Origin: Granulicella sibirica
Lineage (GTDB): Bacteria; Acidobacteriota; Terriglobia; Terriglobales; Acidobacteriaceae
Length of the DNA: 64,000 bases
Reading direction: 5' to 3'
Assembly (NCBI RefSeq): GCF_004115155.1
Contig: NZ_RDSM01000005.1
Location: 62,001-126,000 of the forward strand
In this document: positions 47,401 to 54,580 of the stretch, piece after piece
Numbering within the stretch: position 1 is the stretch's first letter
How the letters are laid out: each line of letters begins with the position of its first letter
Notes under the pieces: model-generated
Seen by the model: the letters and a program-made list of their open reading frames with translations, nothing else
The model's database searches: none
What the model was told of the DNA's origin: nothing
Made by a program: the position numbers and the translations under genes

Positions 47401-49319
47401 GCTCCCAGGGCCTCAACACGAAGAGCGCGCCCCTCACCTTCAGCGTCACCAATACCGGCTCTGCCAATCTCACCATTACCAGGGTCGCATCGACGAACAC
47501 CGCGGAGTTCGCCATTGCGTCGGACGCTTGCACTGGGAAAACGATCGCTTCGGGATCCAACTGCCTTGTGTCTGTAACCTTCGATCCGAACGCGGGCAGC
47601 ACCCAGACCGCCTCCATCCAGGTCACCGACAACGCAACAGGGTCGCCTCAGGCACTCTCCGTTACCGGTCTCAGCGTCGGAATTCCGCAGGCCACATTCA
47701 GTCCCACAAGCCTTACCTTCTCCAGCCAGGGCGTTGGCACAACGAGCGCCGCGCAAACCATCACCCTGTCGAACCCCGGAACCGACACCCTCAACATCTC
47801 GTCTGTGGCGATCACCGGCACAAACGCCACCGACTTCAAGCAGACGAATACCTGCGGCACCTCGATCGCCGCGAAAGCCAACTGCGCGATCTCCATCACC
47901 TTTGATCCCGCCGCCGTAGGCAGCCGCAGCGCCTCCCTCAGCGTGACGGACAATGCCAACAACACCGCCGGAAGCGTCCAGACCGCCGCCCTGACGGGTA
48001 CCGGCACGGGCGTTCAGAAGATCAGCTTCAGCCCGGCCAGCCTGACCTTCCCCTCCACCAACATCGGAGCCAGCAGCGCCACGCAGACCATCACCGTCTC
48101 CAACCCCGGAAGCGCCGCCCTGACGATCTCCGGCATCACCGTCACACCCACCGGGGACTATACGCAAACCAATGCCTGCACCTCATCGCTCGCCGCAGGC
48201 TCAACCTGCGCCATCACCGTCACCTTCAAACCCTCTGCGTCCGGCACGCGCACCGCCTCGATCTCCGTCGCGGACGGCGCAACCGGATCGCCGCAGACCG
48301 TCGCCCTCACCGGCACCGGCGTCGGCGTACCAGCGGCAACCGTCAGCCCGACAACAGTGGCCTTCGGCAATCAGGGCATTGGTGTGGCCAGTGCCGCGAC
48401 CAACGTGACGCTGACCAACTCCGGAACGGGTCCGCTCGTCGTAGCGTCCCTCAAACTCAGCGGCACCAACGCCACGGATTTCACCGCCACCTCCTCGGCT
48501 TGCCCTGGAACTCTCGCCCCCGCCGCGGCCTGCACCATCGGCATCACCTTCAAGCCGGCCGCGGCCGGTTCTCGAACTGGTACGCTCACCATCACCGACA
48601 ACGCCGGCAACGTACAAAACACCACCCAGACCGTCGCCCTCACGGGCACCGGAGCAGGCACCCCACAGGCGTCCTACAGCGTCAAGACCTTCGCCTTCGG
48701 GAACGACAATGTCGGCACCGAGAGCAGCCCCCTCAAGTCCATCCTCACCAATACCGGCAACGGTCCTCTCAGCGTCTCGTCCATCACCCTCACGGGTGCC
48801 GATCCTGGAGATTTCGTCGAATTCGATACCTGCACCCCGAGTGTCGCCGCAGGAGGAAACTGCGAGATCGAGCTCTATTTCATTGCTGACGCCGTCGGAG
48901 CGCGCTCCGCGAACGTCGTCGTCACCGACAACGCCAACAACGTAGTCAACACAACCCAGACCCTCACCGCCACGGGCACCGGGACAGGGACGCCGGTCGC
49001 GAAGCTATCCGCGACCACTCTCTCCTTCGCGGCCCAGAAGGTCGGCACGCAAAGCAGTGGTCAGTACATCACCTTCAGCAACACCGGGAACGCGCCTCTC
49101 GCCCTGGCAAGCGTCGCACTCTCCGGAACCAACGCAGCCGATTTCAGCCTCTTCAATAGCTGTGGAACGAGCGTTGGGGCAGGAGATAGCTGCGTCGTCG
49201 TCGTCTTCTTCACACCCTCGGCGACCGGTGCTCGCTCTGCAATCATCACCCTCACGGATAACACCGGCAATGTAACCGGATCGAAGCAAACCATCGCACT
49301 GTCGGGCACCGGCAACTGA
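41439..49319 (+). CDS. giant secreted protein: DUF7948-like domain, SBBP beta-propeller repeats and 17 choice-of-anchor-D (Ig-like) repeats
   Basis: A product of about 2626 residues. The start at 41439 (MSISFGLGRH) follows AAGGAG and gives a signal peptide ending near VSKAQ; a longer frame opens at 41382. Residues about 50-270 resemble the DUF7948 domain preceding SBBP repeats (FIPNKGQAASESRF, YAGVEYNEIYPGTGLLFY). Residues about 270-730 contain SBBP propeller blades (GIAVDSAGKTYIAGFG, AIAIDTTGDAYVTGS). From about 740 to the end I count 17 tandem ASPM/SPD-2/Hydin-like Ig domains of roughly 105-120 residues, each with LSFxxQ-VGT, a conserved cysteine pair and a closing LTGTG. It is probably a cell-surface or secreted adhesin-like fibre. 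No sortase, PorSS or other sorting tail is visible at the C-terminus, which ends in ALSGTGN. Confidence 0.88.
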   Translation: MSISFGLGRHSRHTVLIFLAGLATCVGVSKAQVSRAPLPAQMASPSRNRIDARASQFAFIPNKGQAASESRFTAQGRGYDVSLEERQVVLRFPQRSAQTEVDNAHMISLKVVGMDSNARITPSSKLDGTTTYISPGGSAQNYNNLPRYAGVEYNEIYPGTGLLFYGTGGSLEYDLHLKPLADPTRIQFGLTGADKAVVDSKGDLILTTGKEQVKFLRPVAYQVNSAGEKTTVGASYKLLAEPNSQQGAFRLSFTLDKYDPARELTIDPVLSYAQDLTYADYYVGAVTADSAGNTYIAGTNSQRGFYVNKYDTNGKLIFNDVIGSGAATVYPTGIAVDSAGKTYIAGFGQTGLPATSNALTTPTTTRQIPFVAVIPAAGGAPTYLSYIGGTTGYDYSSGIAVDASGSFYLTGYESSNNFPVTAGAYLTTFPGVSYAAFVAKFNPTKSGTASLVYSTLVGASGINSYATGIAVDSSDNAYLSVVSNAGYPISTGALNYAGQYSDSYLNGAFVTKLNPTGTALVYSAYVGPGEANAIAIDTTGDAYVTGSVQADDFPVTSGAYQTSYPGGYAAELNPAGTALLYSTFLSGPSGAFDTQSTSVQPTAIALVPACSSNCVSFVSGYTSAVDFPSTNAIQAANTAGVYAPFVVELAGGGKSAVYSTYLSGLTAGYQSIYSLPLPVTPSIAVDAQSNAYVATNIQNGGDLPTTLPIPASTGYAYLAKIGSAAGASIVADPIALNFDRYTQGEAVGVSSTVGGIPVPLILRNLGSTAATISAITFSPSTEFSETDSCAGTIPAGGTCTLNLALTPTAAGVRSATLSIASNAVVSPATVAVTGTAYALGYLQISSPQVNFPDQAIGSASPVTTLTVTNIGKSLVNLQPIALSSVRSNEGNGSDFQALDNCPAQLAAGASCTIGVTFMPYETGLRAAAFALQGDGFGNQTIYLYGTGLVGSNQGTVALSGTMLNFNTQLVNTTSAVQSLTLTNTSTAPVSIYSISIATQGQTGASDFSIRNGSCYNTTSVIQLAAQSSCSLGIVYTPSVASAQTGTVTINDSAAGSPHKVTLSGSGLAASQALEFTPGNFVFADQPVGVPSAAEIFYVFNTGTAPVTIDRVLISGDYLVASTNCPGAILKPSSASGVEPSANCSVRVQFQPTAVGARTGTLTFVDSAGGTQILNLTGTAITASGSVLLEPASLTYPNQALGTASATQHVTIVNPGNSPVTITNVTTTGDYSLSNLCSTLPFSLAAQRTCGVDIAFTPTATTNPRAGTMVVASSSGNATLPLTGSGVTATAAIGLTPTALSFGNIPTTVQSTIYYVYIRNTGSEAITLTSLAASGDYSVSGGSCGFYGNSFQPGTSCYIDVAFTPTATGVRSGVLTLVDSVGTQTAALTGNGVATQSTVELSPNGLGFTQQTVGTTSNTSALSLYNFTAAALTVKSVGISTGAPFVIPAGNDQCTGVTIAAGNSCTVHISFTPTAAGYFTGTLTFTDTASKTYPAALAGYAPPVSVTAYLSPGAIAFPGQVLTTVSNSQTAYLYNTGDLPLTIGTATGTNTIVGASTTGVFSVDGAAGGSDGCSGVQVAPGSRCYVTVVFAPTAAGSATGSVVLPVTYGNGAKANFTLSLSGTGIAVKDAATLSPASLNFPDEAVGAVTNNGADATQVIYLYNTGNLPFTVGTLTGTNAVIGSTTAGDFNTTSAFGGYDGCTGQQVTNGSYCAVTVAFNPAAVGSRSGTISFPVTYADKTTKTLSATLTGKAIAASSKVVVSPTSGQFDVQVVGTTSDGSVTLTFSMSNVGNLPVKIATSTVTSGYSFVSDSCSGTTLSTNDTCQIVLAFSPTKTGVTTGTLTIPDNATGNPHKIALTGTGIAAAQQIVLSQTAIAFQNQVVGTKSPAAYVYVTNQSGATVPISTVVLAGTNASDFIESDGCSGQSLGGHQSCTISVNFSPATASLGSRTATITEKDAATGSPRVITLTGTGIASGPAVALYPASLNFGSQGLNTKSAPLTFSVTNTGSANLTITRVASTNTAEFAIASDACTGKTIASGSNCLVSVTFDPNAGSTQTASIQVTDNATGSPQALSVTGLSVGIPQATFSPTSLTFSSQGVGTTSAAQTITLSNPGTDTLNISSVAITGTNATDFKQTNTCGTSIAAKANCAISITFDPAAVGSRSASLSVTDNANNTAGSVQTAALTGTGTGVQKISFSPASLTFPSTNIGASSATQTITVSNPGSAALTISGITVTPTGDYTQTNACTSSLAAGSTCAITVTFKPSASGTRTASISVADGATGSPQTVALTGTGVGVPAATVSPTTVAFGNQGIGVASAATNVTLTNSGTGPLVVASLKLSGTNATDFTATSSACPGTLAPAAACTIGITFKPAAAGSRTGTLTITDNAGNVQNTTQTVALTGTGAGTPQASYSVKTFAFGNDNVGTESSPLKSILTNTGNGPLSVSSITLTGADPGDFVEFDTCTPSVAAGGNCEIELYFIADAVGARSANVVVTDNANNVVNTTQTLTATGTGTGTPVAKLSATTLSFAAQKVGTQSSGQYITFSNTGNAPLALASVALSGTNAADFSLFNSCGTSVGAGDSCVVVVFFTPSATGARSAIITLTDNTGNVTGSKQTIALSGTGN

Positions 49320-49643
49320 TCGCCGGCGCCCCTTGACCTGCTAAAGATTCATGATCCGGGCGAAAACATACCACTTGCGAAAAACCGCAACATGACCGCA
49401 TCTTCCAGACAATGGCCCACGTTCTACACACCAGAATGCGTCTGGTGAAACCTTGGGAATTTGCTCATCACCGCCGCTAACCCGTTTAGAACACCACGAT
49501 TACGGCGATGCCTCAGAAACCTCGCAAAACAAACCAATTTGGAGGCAATTCAGCCGCTTCCGGTAGGACCTCTTCCCTTCCCGCCCATCCGTCATTGACA
49601 TCGACTCGCGGAGTTCCTACCCTTGCACTTGGGAGGTGCGGCC
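49320..49643. other. intergenic region before the toxin-antitoxin pair
   Basis: About 320 bases with no supportable gene. GGGAGGT at about 49630-49636 is the ribosome binding site of the antitoxin. The promoter should lie between 49500 and 49630, but no consensus boxes are obvious. Confidence 0.4.
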
Positions 49644-49886
49644 ATGACCATTGAAATTCATCAGCCGGAGCTCGAAGCGATGATTCAGCAACGCATCGAC
49701 AGCGGCGCTTTCCAAAATGTGGAGGACGTGCTGCTCCACGCGATGAAGGCCCTGCCGGCGGCAAGTGCGCGTGCATCCTCGTCGACCGGCGCGAAACTTG
49801 TCGCCGCCATGCAATCCTCGCCCGCCAGGGACATCAGCCTTGAGCCTGCGCGCGTCGCCATGCCCGTGCGTGACGCTGCCCTCTAG
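49644..49886 (+). CDS. VapB/ParD-like antitoxin
   Basis: An 80-residue antitoxin. The N-terminal half (MTIEIHQPELEAMIQQRI, FQNVEDVLLHAMKAL) looks like a DNA-binding ribbon-helix-helix dimer. The C-terminal DISLEPARVAMPVRDAAL is the tail that wraps the partner PIN-domain toxin in VapB-type antitoxins. The start at 49644 follows GGGAGGT; a frame opening at 49623 is less likely. Its TAG overlaps the GTG start of the toxin gene (TAGTG), as is usual for such pairs. It should repress its own promoter together with the toxin. Confidence 0.85.
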   Translation: MTIEIHQPELEAMIQQRIDSGAFQNVEDVLLHAMKALPAASARASSSTGAKLVAAMQSSPARDISLEPARVAMPVRDAAL

Positions 49887-50305
49887 TGCCTTGGCTGCTC
49901 GACACCAACGTTCTCTCCGAGCTCCGTCGGCCCAGGCCTGATCCTCGCGTCATCGCCTTCGTTTCAAGCTGCCCCCTCGACGAGCTCTACGTCAGCACGG
50001 TTGTGTTCGCGGAGATCCGTTTCGGCATTGCGCTCGTGCAGGACGCAGCCCTGCGCGCCGACCTGAATGCGTGGCTCGAAAACACAATCCGCCCGATGTT
50101 CACTGGCCGGGTACTCGATATGACCGAGGATGTGATGCTGCGCTGGCGGCTCCTCATCGAGGAGGGCCGCAAAGTTGGTCGCACCTACTCCCAACCCGAC
50201 CTGATGATCGCCGCAACCGCCCACGAGCACAACCTGACACTCGTGACGCGTAACGTCCGAGACTTCGCTGAGCTCGGCCTGACGCTCCTCAACCCCTGGC
50301 AGTAG
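49886..50305 (+). CDS. vapC: VapC/FitB-like PIN-domain toxin ribonuclease
   Basis: A 139-residue endoribonuclease toxin. The four acidic or polar metal-site positions of PIN domains are present: Asp 6 (LLDTNVLSELR), Glu 43 (VFAEIRFGI), Asp 105 (QPDLMIAATA) and Asp 126 in TRNVRDF. The subgroup resembles FitB. GTG start overlapping the antitoxin stop gives tight translational coupling. It is next to the rep gene, so the likely biological role is stabilising the replicon by killing or arresting plasmid-free cells. Confidence 0.9.
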   Translation: MPWLLDTNVLSELRRPRPDPRVIAFVSSCPLDELYVSTVVFAEIRFGIALVQDAALRADLNAWLENTIRPMFTGRVLDMTEDVMLRWRLLIEEGRKVGRTYSQPDLMIAATAHEHNLTLVTRNVRDFAELGLTLLNPWQ

Positions 50306-50360
50306 GTCATCATTCTTGCGCGGAACTCGGATTTCAGCATCCGAGACGAAGCCCGTGACG

Positions 50361-51917
50361 CTAGAACAAGTCTCCTTGCGGATTGGCCGTGCGCCATTCG
50401 TCGAGGCCCGGAAGTTGAAGTTCCTCGGCCACCTCGCGGTGCAGGCGACGCGTCAACTCGGCAAGACGAGCTGACCCACTCATCCGGTCCAGCCGAGTAG
50501 CAACCGTCGGATCCTTCCGCAGTTGATTGGAAATCTGCTTCAGCCGGGCCGTGAGCTGCTCGCCCGGAAGATGTTGGACCAATGCAAGCTCTACCTGCAC
50601 CGCAACCCAGCGCTCGTACTCCGCCTGCAGCTGCATCTGGGCGAGGCTGCGTGCGCTCTCTTGGGCCGCCTCGCGGGCTTGGCGTGCCTCGAGCTCGAAC
50701 CGGTTGCGTTCTTCCGCCTGTTTTTGGCGGCGCGTGCGGAAGGCGGAGGGGATCTGCTGCTCGGATTCAACAAACGTAATGAGGTATCCGGCGGGGTTCT
50801 TAATGGAACCCTTTCGGTCGGACTCGATCTGGAACGCGACGTATTCGACCCGGTCGAGCAGCGCCTGGGGTTCTAGCTTGCGAGCAAGCTCCGCCGCCTT
50901 CACTTCACTGACTCCGTTCTCCACAAGGGCCACGCGGGCCAGTTCCCGGGAGTCCGAGAGCGGCACGTCGTTCGCGGCGGCAGCGAAAGCAAGTTGCTTA
51001 CGCTGCGTCAGCACCAGCACATCTTTCATGGCGCGACCGGGCGTAAGCACAAGCTTGTAGCCTTGCTTGGAGCTCATCGACTTGATGTCCCAGCACTTTA
51101 GATACCCGATAGCTACCAGCTCGTTGAGCGAGAGGCCCATCGTCTCGCGAATCTTGGAGACATGCTCGTACGTCCGTATATTCAGAAGAGCGCAGAGCTC
51201 GCTGTAGTCCTTCTCCACTTCCCTGCCCTGGCTGGCGTAGAACCAGAGATAGAGATAAACGAAGATGCCCTTTGCGGTGGGGCGAGTGAGCTTGCGGTAC
51301 ATGTTGAAGTCTTCGGGGACCACGAAGGACTCGTTGAGATTCTCGAGCAGCCAGTCTTCGAGCTCAACCTCGAACATGTCGATCTTGTTCGAGTTATCCA
51401 AGTTGCTCGAACCGAGACGTGTGAAGCTGCGGAAGACGTGAACGGTTTTGTTCATGTAGCGCTTGCGGAGCGATGAGTAAATCACCTGCTCTGAGGTGAT
51501 CGTAGTATCCGCCATGCGCATGCCCCAGCTATTGAGGGCTTCGTAGTTCTCGCCCGAGTCGCACTGGCCCAGGATGTTGAGGAGGCTATAACCCGAGAAG
51601 CGGATCGGATTCGAGATGACGCCGGTGCGGAGCTTCTGCTCCATCGCGAGCTTCATGAACGCCATGTACTTATCGCGGTCCGAGGTCGAGGGCAGGCCGA
51701 GGGCGTCGGAAGAACGGAACTCGGCGGACACCTTGATCTTCTTCCCATCGCGATTGACCCACTGCTCGATGCGGCGGCGGGAGGCAAGTGCCTTCCCGCG
51801 ACGCTCGTGAGCTCCGAAGAAACCGATCTGCAGGAGGTTCTTCTCAAACCGGATCAGGTCGACGGCATCAGGCATCGTGACAAGCGTGGCTTGGGTGCCT
51901 GCGGGCTTTCGTGACAT
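50361..51917 (-). CDS. repA: plasmid replication initiator protein (RepA, RPA family)
   Basis: A 518-residue initiator. The central region (NLLQIGFFGAHERRG, DKYMAFMKLAMEQKLRTG, NPIRFSGYSLLNILG, SFTRLGSSNLDNSNKIDMF) matches the replication-initiator-protein-A family of iteron plasmids, with winged-helix parts expected from about residues 20 to 290. The C-terminal 150 residues are rich in charged, coiled-coil-like helix (KQAEERNRFELEARQAREAA). ATG at 51917 follows GGAG by 8 bases; a frame opening at 51944 adds nine residues. An array of 17-bp iterons begins 128 bases upstream, so it should bind there to start replication and repress itself. Confidence 0.85.
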   Translation of the reverse strand: MSRKPAGTQATLVTMPDAVDLIRFEKNLLQIGFFGAHERRGKALASRRRIEQWVNRDGKKIKVSAEFRSSDALGLPSTSDRDKYMAFMKLAMEQKLRTGVISNPIRFSGYSLLNILGQCDSGENYEALNSWGMRMADTTITSEQVIYSSLRKRYMNKTVHVFRSFTRLGSSNLDNSNKIDMFEVELEDWLLENLNESFVVPEDFNMYRKLTRPTAKGIFVYLYLWFYASQGREVEKDYSELCALLNIRTYEHVSKIRETMGLSLNELVAIGYLKCWDIKSMSSKQGYKLVLTPGRAMKDVLVLTQRKQLAFAAAANDVPLSDSRELARVALVENGVSEVKAAELARKLEPQALLDRVEYVAFQIESDRKGSIKNPAGYLITFVESEQQIPSAFRTRRQKQAEERNRFELEARQAREAAQESARSLAQMQLQAEYERWVAVQVELALVQHLPGEQLTARLKQISNQLRKDPTVATRLDRMSGSARLAELTRRLHREVAEELQLPGLDEWRTANPQGDLF

Positions 51918-52594
51918 TGCTGAGCTCCTGCCGCCGAATGGCATTGCTGTCTGTAATCCTTGTTTAAGAGTTGCAAACTGTAAAGCAAGCTAAAGACTTA
52001 AGTGCATCGGAAATGGTGCAATATATGGGCTTACAGGGCAATCTTTTCCAGCCCACTGCGGGAACATTTCCAGCGCGGTGCGGAGATGGTGCCAGCCGGG
52101 TGCGGCAAGCAATTCCGATCCGCTGCGGTGGAAGTTCCATGGGACTGCGGGCTGATTTCAAGCCTACTGCGGGTTTTCTTCCTCCCGGCTGCGGAACTCG
52201 ACTGGATGCAAGGTGAAAGCTGGATTTTTTCCAGCCAACTGCGGAAAACCGGGTACAAAACCGCAACCTGAGGTGATTTCCACTGCTGCCGCTAACACAA
52301 TGGCCTGTTGGGGCAAGTCCAGACCGGTTTCCGGGGTGCTTCTTGCCACTACCGCTTGTCACCCCCGCAGTAGGCTGGAAAGCCGCTTTGGTTGCGTGAG
52401 GGAGTTGTGCCCACCAGGCGGCATGAAATGTGATACTTACAGACATTTCTTCCAGTGAACTGCGGAGATCTGAATGATGTTGATAGTGATGGGAGCTTTC
52501 GTTGAAAGCTTTCCAGCCCGCTGCGGTGAAAGATCTCCCAACTCCGGTCTGTGCGGCTCCGACACAGGTTGCTCCGCAGCGGGCTGGAAGTGCG
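51918..52594. other. candidate plasmid origin of replication (oriV)
   Basis: The non-coding block between repA and the partition genes. An A/T-rich 90-base segment next to repA (51950-52030, with GTTTAAGAGTTGCAAACTG) is a plausible unwinding element and rep promoter. It is followed by the iteron array at 52045-52590. No confident DnaA box was found by eye. The arrangement of initiator gene, A/T-rich segment and directly repeated iterons is that of iteron-controlled plasmid origins. Confidence 0.75.
52045..52590. repeat. iteron array, 12 clear copies of a 17-bp motif with consensus TTTCCAGCCNRCTGCGG
   Basis: Forward copies start at 52045, 52067, 52089, 52112, 52134, 52156, 52178, 52228, 52449 and 52510; inverted copies occupy 52365-52381 and 52574-52590. 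The first seven have a 22-23 bp period, that is two helical turns, so bound initiators would sit on one face of the DNA. The CTGCGG or TGCGG end is the most constant part. A degenerate thirteenth copy may lie at 52277. The pair at 52510 and 52574 is arranged head to head, close to the 3' end of the partition operon. Confidence 0.88.
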
Positions 52595-52972
52595 TTACTC
52601 AGCGCGGCGGCCGTGGCTCCGCAGGAAGTCGACAGCATAGACCACGAACTCGCCAATGTTGTTGATAGGGCTGCCGGGATCGTGGATAAAACGGGCCGCA
52701 TCCCGCAGGATGGCGTCTTTTTCCTCGGCCGTTACCTTGAGGTTAAGCTGTGTGTTCGCGCCTCGGCTGCGGAGACGTCGGCCGTCGAGGAACGGGGATG
52801 GGGCCGGGCTAGGAGCGGGTTCGGCACGGCCCGAGAAGCCAAGTTCACGGCCTGCCGTGACGGACGCCAGGGTGGTGCTCTCGTCCATCTTGGGGCGCGG
52901 CGGGAGTTTATCGAGGCCTGTCGTGAAGTCGAGCTTGATCGCGGGTCGGCCTTGAGGCTGGTTATCAGACAT
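52595..52972 (-). CDS. small partition-operon protein, ribbon-helix-helix-like (putative ParA partner)
   Basis: A 125-residue protein encoded directly after parA. Its ATG overlaps the parA stop (ATGTCTGA), so they are translationally coupled. The N-terminal 70 residues are proline-rich and probably disordered, as in ParG-type proteins. The C-terminal part TQLNLKVTAEEKDAILRDAA followed by INNIGEFVVYAVDFLRS has the strand-helix-helix pattern of ribbon-helix-helix DNA-binding proteins. It does not resemble classical ParB. Role as centromere-binding partner is inferred from position and fold pattern. Confidence 0.7.
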   Translation of the reverse strand: MSDNQPQGRPAIKLDFTTGLDKLPPRPKMDESTTLASVTAGRELGFSGRAEPAPSPAPSPFLDGRRLRSRGANTQLNLKVTAEEKDAILRDAARFIHDPGSPINNIGEFVVYAVDFLRSHGRRAE

Positions 52973-53654
52973 GGAGAACCTCGCTTTGCATGCTGGCACC
53001 GATCAGGATGTCGCGAATCTCTTGGGCGAAGGTCTCGGCGTTTGCGATCGCGGCCTCCGGGTTATTCGCCTCGCGCCCCGTGAGCTCGTAGATAGTTCCG
53101 CCAAGCCGGAAGGGCGCCTTAAAGGCCGATCGCTCCACAATCGCGTTCTGCAGCATAGGAATGGAGTTTTCCCGCATCTGGTCACAGATGTCGCGCATGC
53201 CCTTATCCATGATTACCGGAGAGGTCTGCGAGAGAAAGACGCGGAAAGGGATCTTGCGGCGGAAGATGGTCTCCTGCTTGCGAACCACCTTGATGACGTT
53301 GACAGCCTCGTCCGCGTCAAGCTGGTTGCCCTTCATCGGGATCAGGACAAGATCGGCGCGGCCGATCGCCACCGAGACCTCATCGTTTCGGCTGCCTTCG
53401 AGATCCACGATGACGTACGGATCCGATGCGGCGTCGATCACGTCCGCGACATCCGTGCGGAAGGCCGTCTTAACGGTCAGGTTGTGGGGGACCCCGTCTG
53501 GAAAGCGGCTCGACCACAGCGCGAGTGGCGCATTAGGATCCGCATCGATAAGCGTGGTCCGAGCCCCATGGTGGGTAAGCACGGAGGCGAGCGAGAGAGC
53601 GGACGTCGTTTTGCCCACCCCTCCCTTACTGGATGCGAAGACGATTACTTGCAT
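52965..53654 (-). CDS. parA: ParA-family partition ATPase
   Basis: A 229-residue Walker ATPase for plasmid segregation. The deviant Walker A KGGVGKTTSA lies close to the N-terminus, followed by LIDADPNAPLALW and the Walker B-like YVIVDLEGSRND. No N-terminal helix-turn-helix is present, which places it with the short type Ib ParA/VirC1-like proteins that use small ribbon-helix-helix partners. ATG at 53654 (MQVIVFASSKGG) is the family-like start; AAGGA lies about 11 bases upstream, and the frame is open to 53678. First gene of a leftward operon with the small partner. Confidence 0.9.
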   Translation of the reverse strand: MQVIVFASSKGGVGKTTSALSLASVLTHHGARTTLIDADPNAPLALWSSRFPDGVPHNLTVKTAFRTDVADVIDAASDPYVIVDLEGSRNDEVSVAIGRADLVLIPMKGNQLDADEAVNVIKVVRKQETIFRRKIPFRVFLSQTSPVIMDKGMRDICDQMRENSIPMLQNAIVERSAFKAPFRLGGTIYELTGREANNPEAAIANAETFAQEIRDILIGASMQSEVLHV

Positions 53655-54580
53655 AAGCACATGTCCTTGGTAATCCATTGAGCGTTTCGTCTACTGAGTG
53701 CAATTCATGTGTGGCGACAGATGCTAGAAGAAAGCTAGCAGGTAGCTACCAAAAACCTACCCTCTACCCTACATCCTATCCCCCTCCAAGTGAGTCTAGA
53801 GCGCTTCGGGCGCTGTAGAGAGTATAAGTCTGGTACCTGTACGGTACTTTCTGGGTAGAAAGTAGCTATAAGCGATAAATTTACTAGCTAGCTCATACCT
53901 ACCGGATAGCTACCGCTTATTATATTCAATAACCGGATGCGGCTCAGCGCTCGCCGATCCATCACGTGCCGACCCTGCTGACTATCAGCCTTTTCGACAC
54001 CGTCAGCGGAGCATATGCTACTTGGTAGCTATCGGCTACCTCGTCTCTCGACCCGCTGTGTTCTGACGGTAGAGGTATCGAAGCGATATGTTGTCTCCAT
54101 TCTCACGTGCCGAAACTCACCTCGGCGTCATGTGCAGAGGATCTACAGAGGGCAGAGAGCCGCAACGAGGTGAGAGAAGAACGCTGATTGGAAACAAAGC
54201 CCAAATGTGATTGGTCACGGACATAGACCAGACGAAGGATCCGGTTTCGACGCCACGCATCCTCTCGGAGACAGATCACGCTTCGGGCGGCCAATCGATT
54301 GCCCTAGCCCGAAAATGACGCATAAACGGCAGCATCTGAAGCCTTTTCGTATCCGGGAATGGCTGCGCGATTGCGCATTATTGTCCGTTGATGTTCTCAA
54401 CGGCCCTACACCGCTAGCTGCTATCAGACCGTCAGTACGGCTCCCAAGGCGCATGTGCCTAATCTCGATAGCTGACCTCGACCAGCCCACGTTGTAGGGA
54501 CAGCTCAGCGAGAACACTGCGCCCGTAGCGAGGACGCTCCGCCAGGACCACCGCCATACCGCCGTCCTCTATGTCCTTGC
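53655..54580. other. non-coding region upstream of parA
   Basis: More than 900 bases without a supportable gene. The 53730-54040 part is A/T-rich and full of short TAGCTA-containing inverted repeats (see separate entry). A further hairpin, CTAGAGCGC-TTCGG-GCGCTGTAG (about 53797-53819, one mismatch), lies within it. The right part (54100-54580) shows nothing recognisable. The region also contains the parA promoter. Confidence 0.45.
53731..54040. repeat. cluster of GGTAGCTACC-like palindromes, candidate partition centromere
   Basis: Copies seen: GGTAGCTACC (53741-53750, perfect palindrome), AGTAGCTATA (53861-53870), CTAGCTAGC (53884-53892), GGATAGCTACC (53904-53914) and GGTAGC-TATCG-GCTACC (54024-54040). 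A separate 7-bp stem, ACTTTCT-GGGT-AGAAAGT, is at 53846-53863. The position directly upstream of a type Ib parA is where such centromeres normally lie. Function is inferred. Confidence 0.5.

Noticed and set aside
46833..48167. 444-codon leftward open frame opposite the Ig-like repeats
   Set aside because: The repeated, GC-rich coding strand keeps the opposite strand open. The translation is Gly/Arg/Asp-rich low-complexity sequence with no domain.
52045..52200. Regular 22-bp repeats considered as CRISPR
   Set aside because: The repeat unit is 17 bp with 5-bp gaps, repeats are degenerate, inverted copies exist and no cas genes are nearby; position beside repA fits iterons.
52502..53083. 193-codon rightward frame over the iterons and partition gene
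   Set aside because: It runs antisense to the coupled parA partner gene and through the iteron pair, with no recognisable domain.
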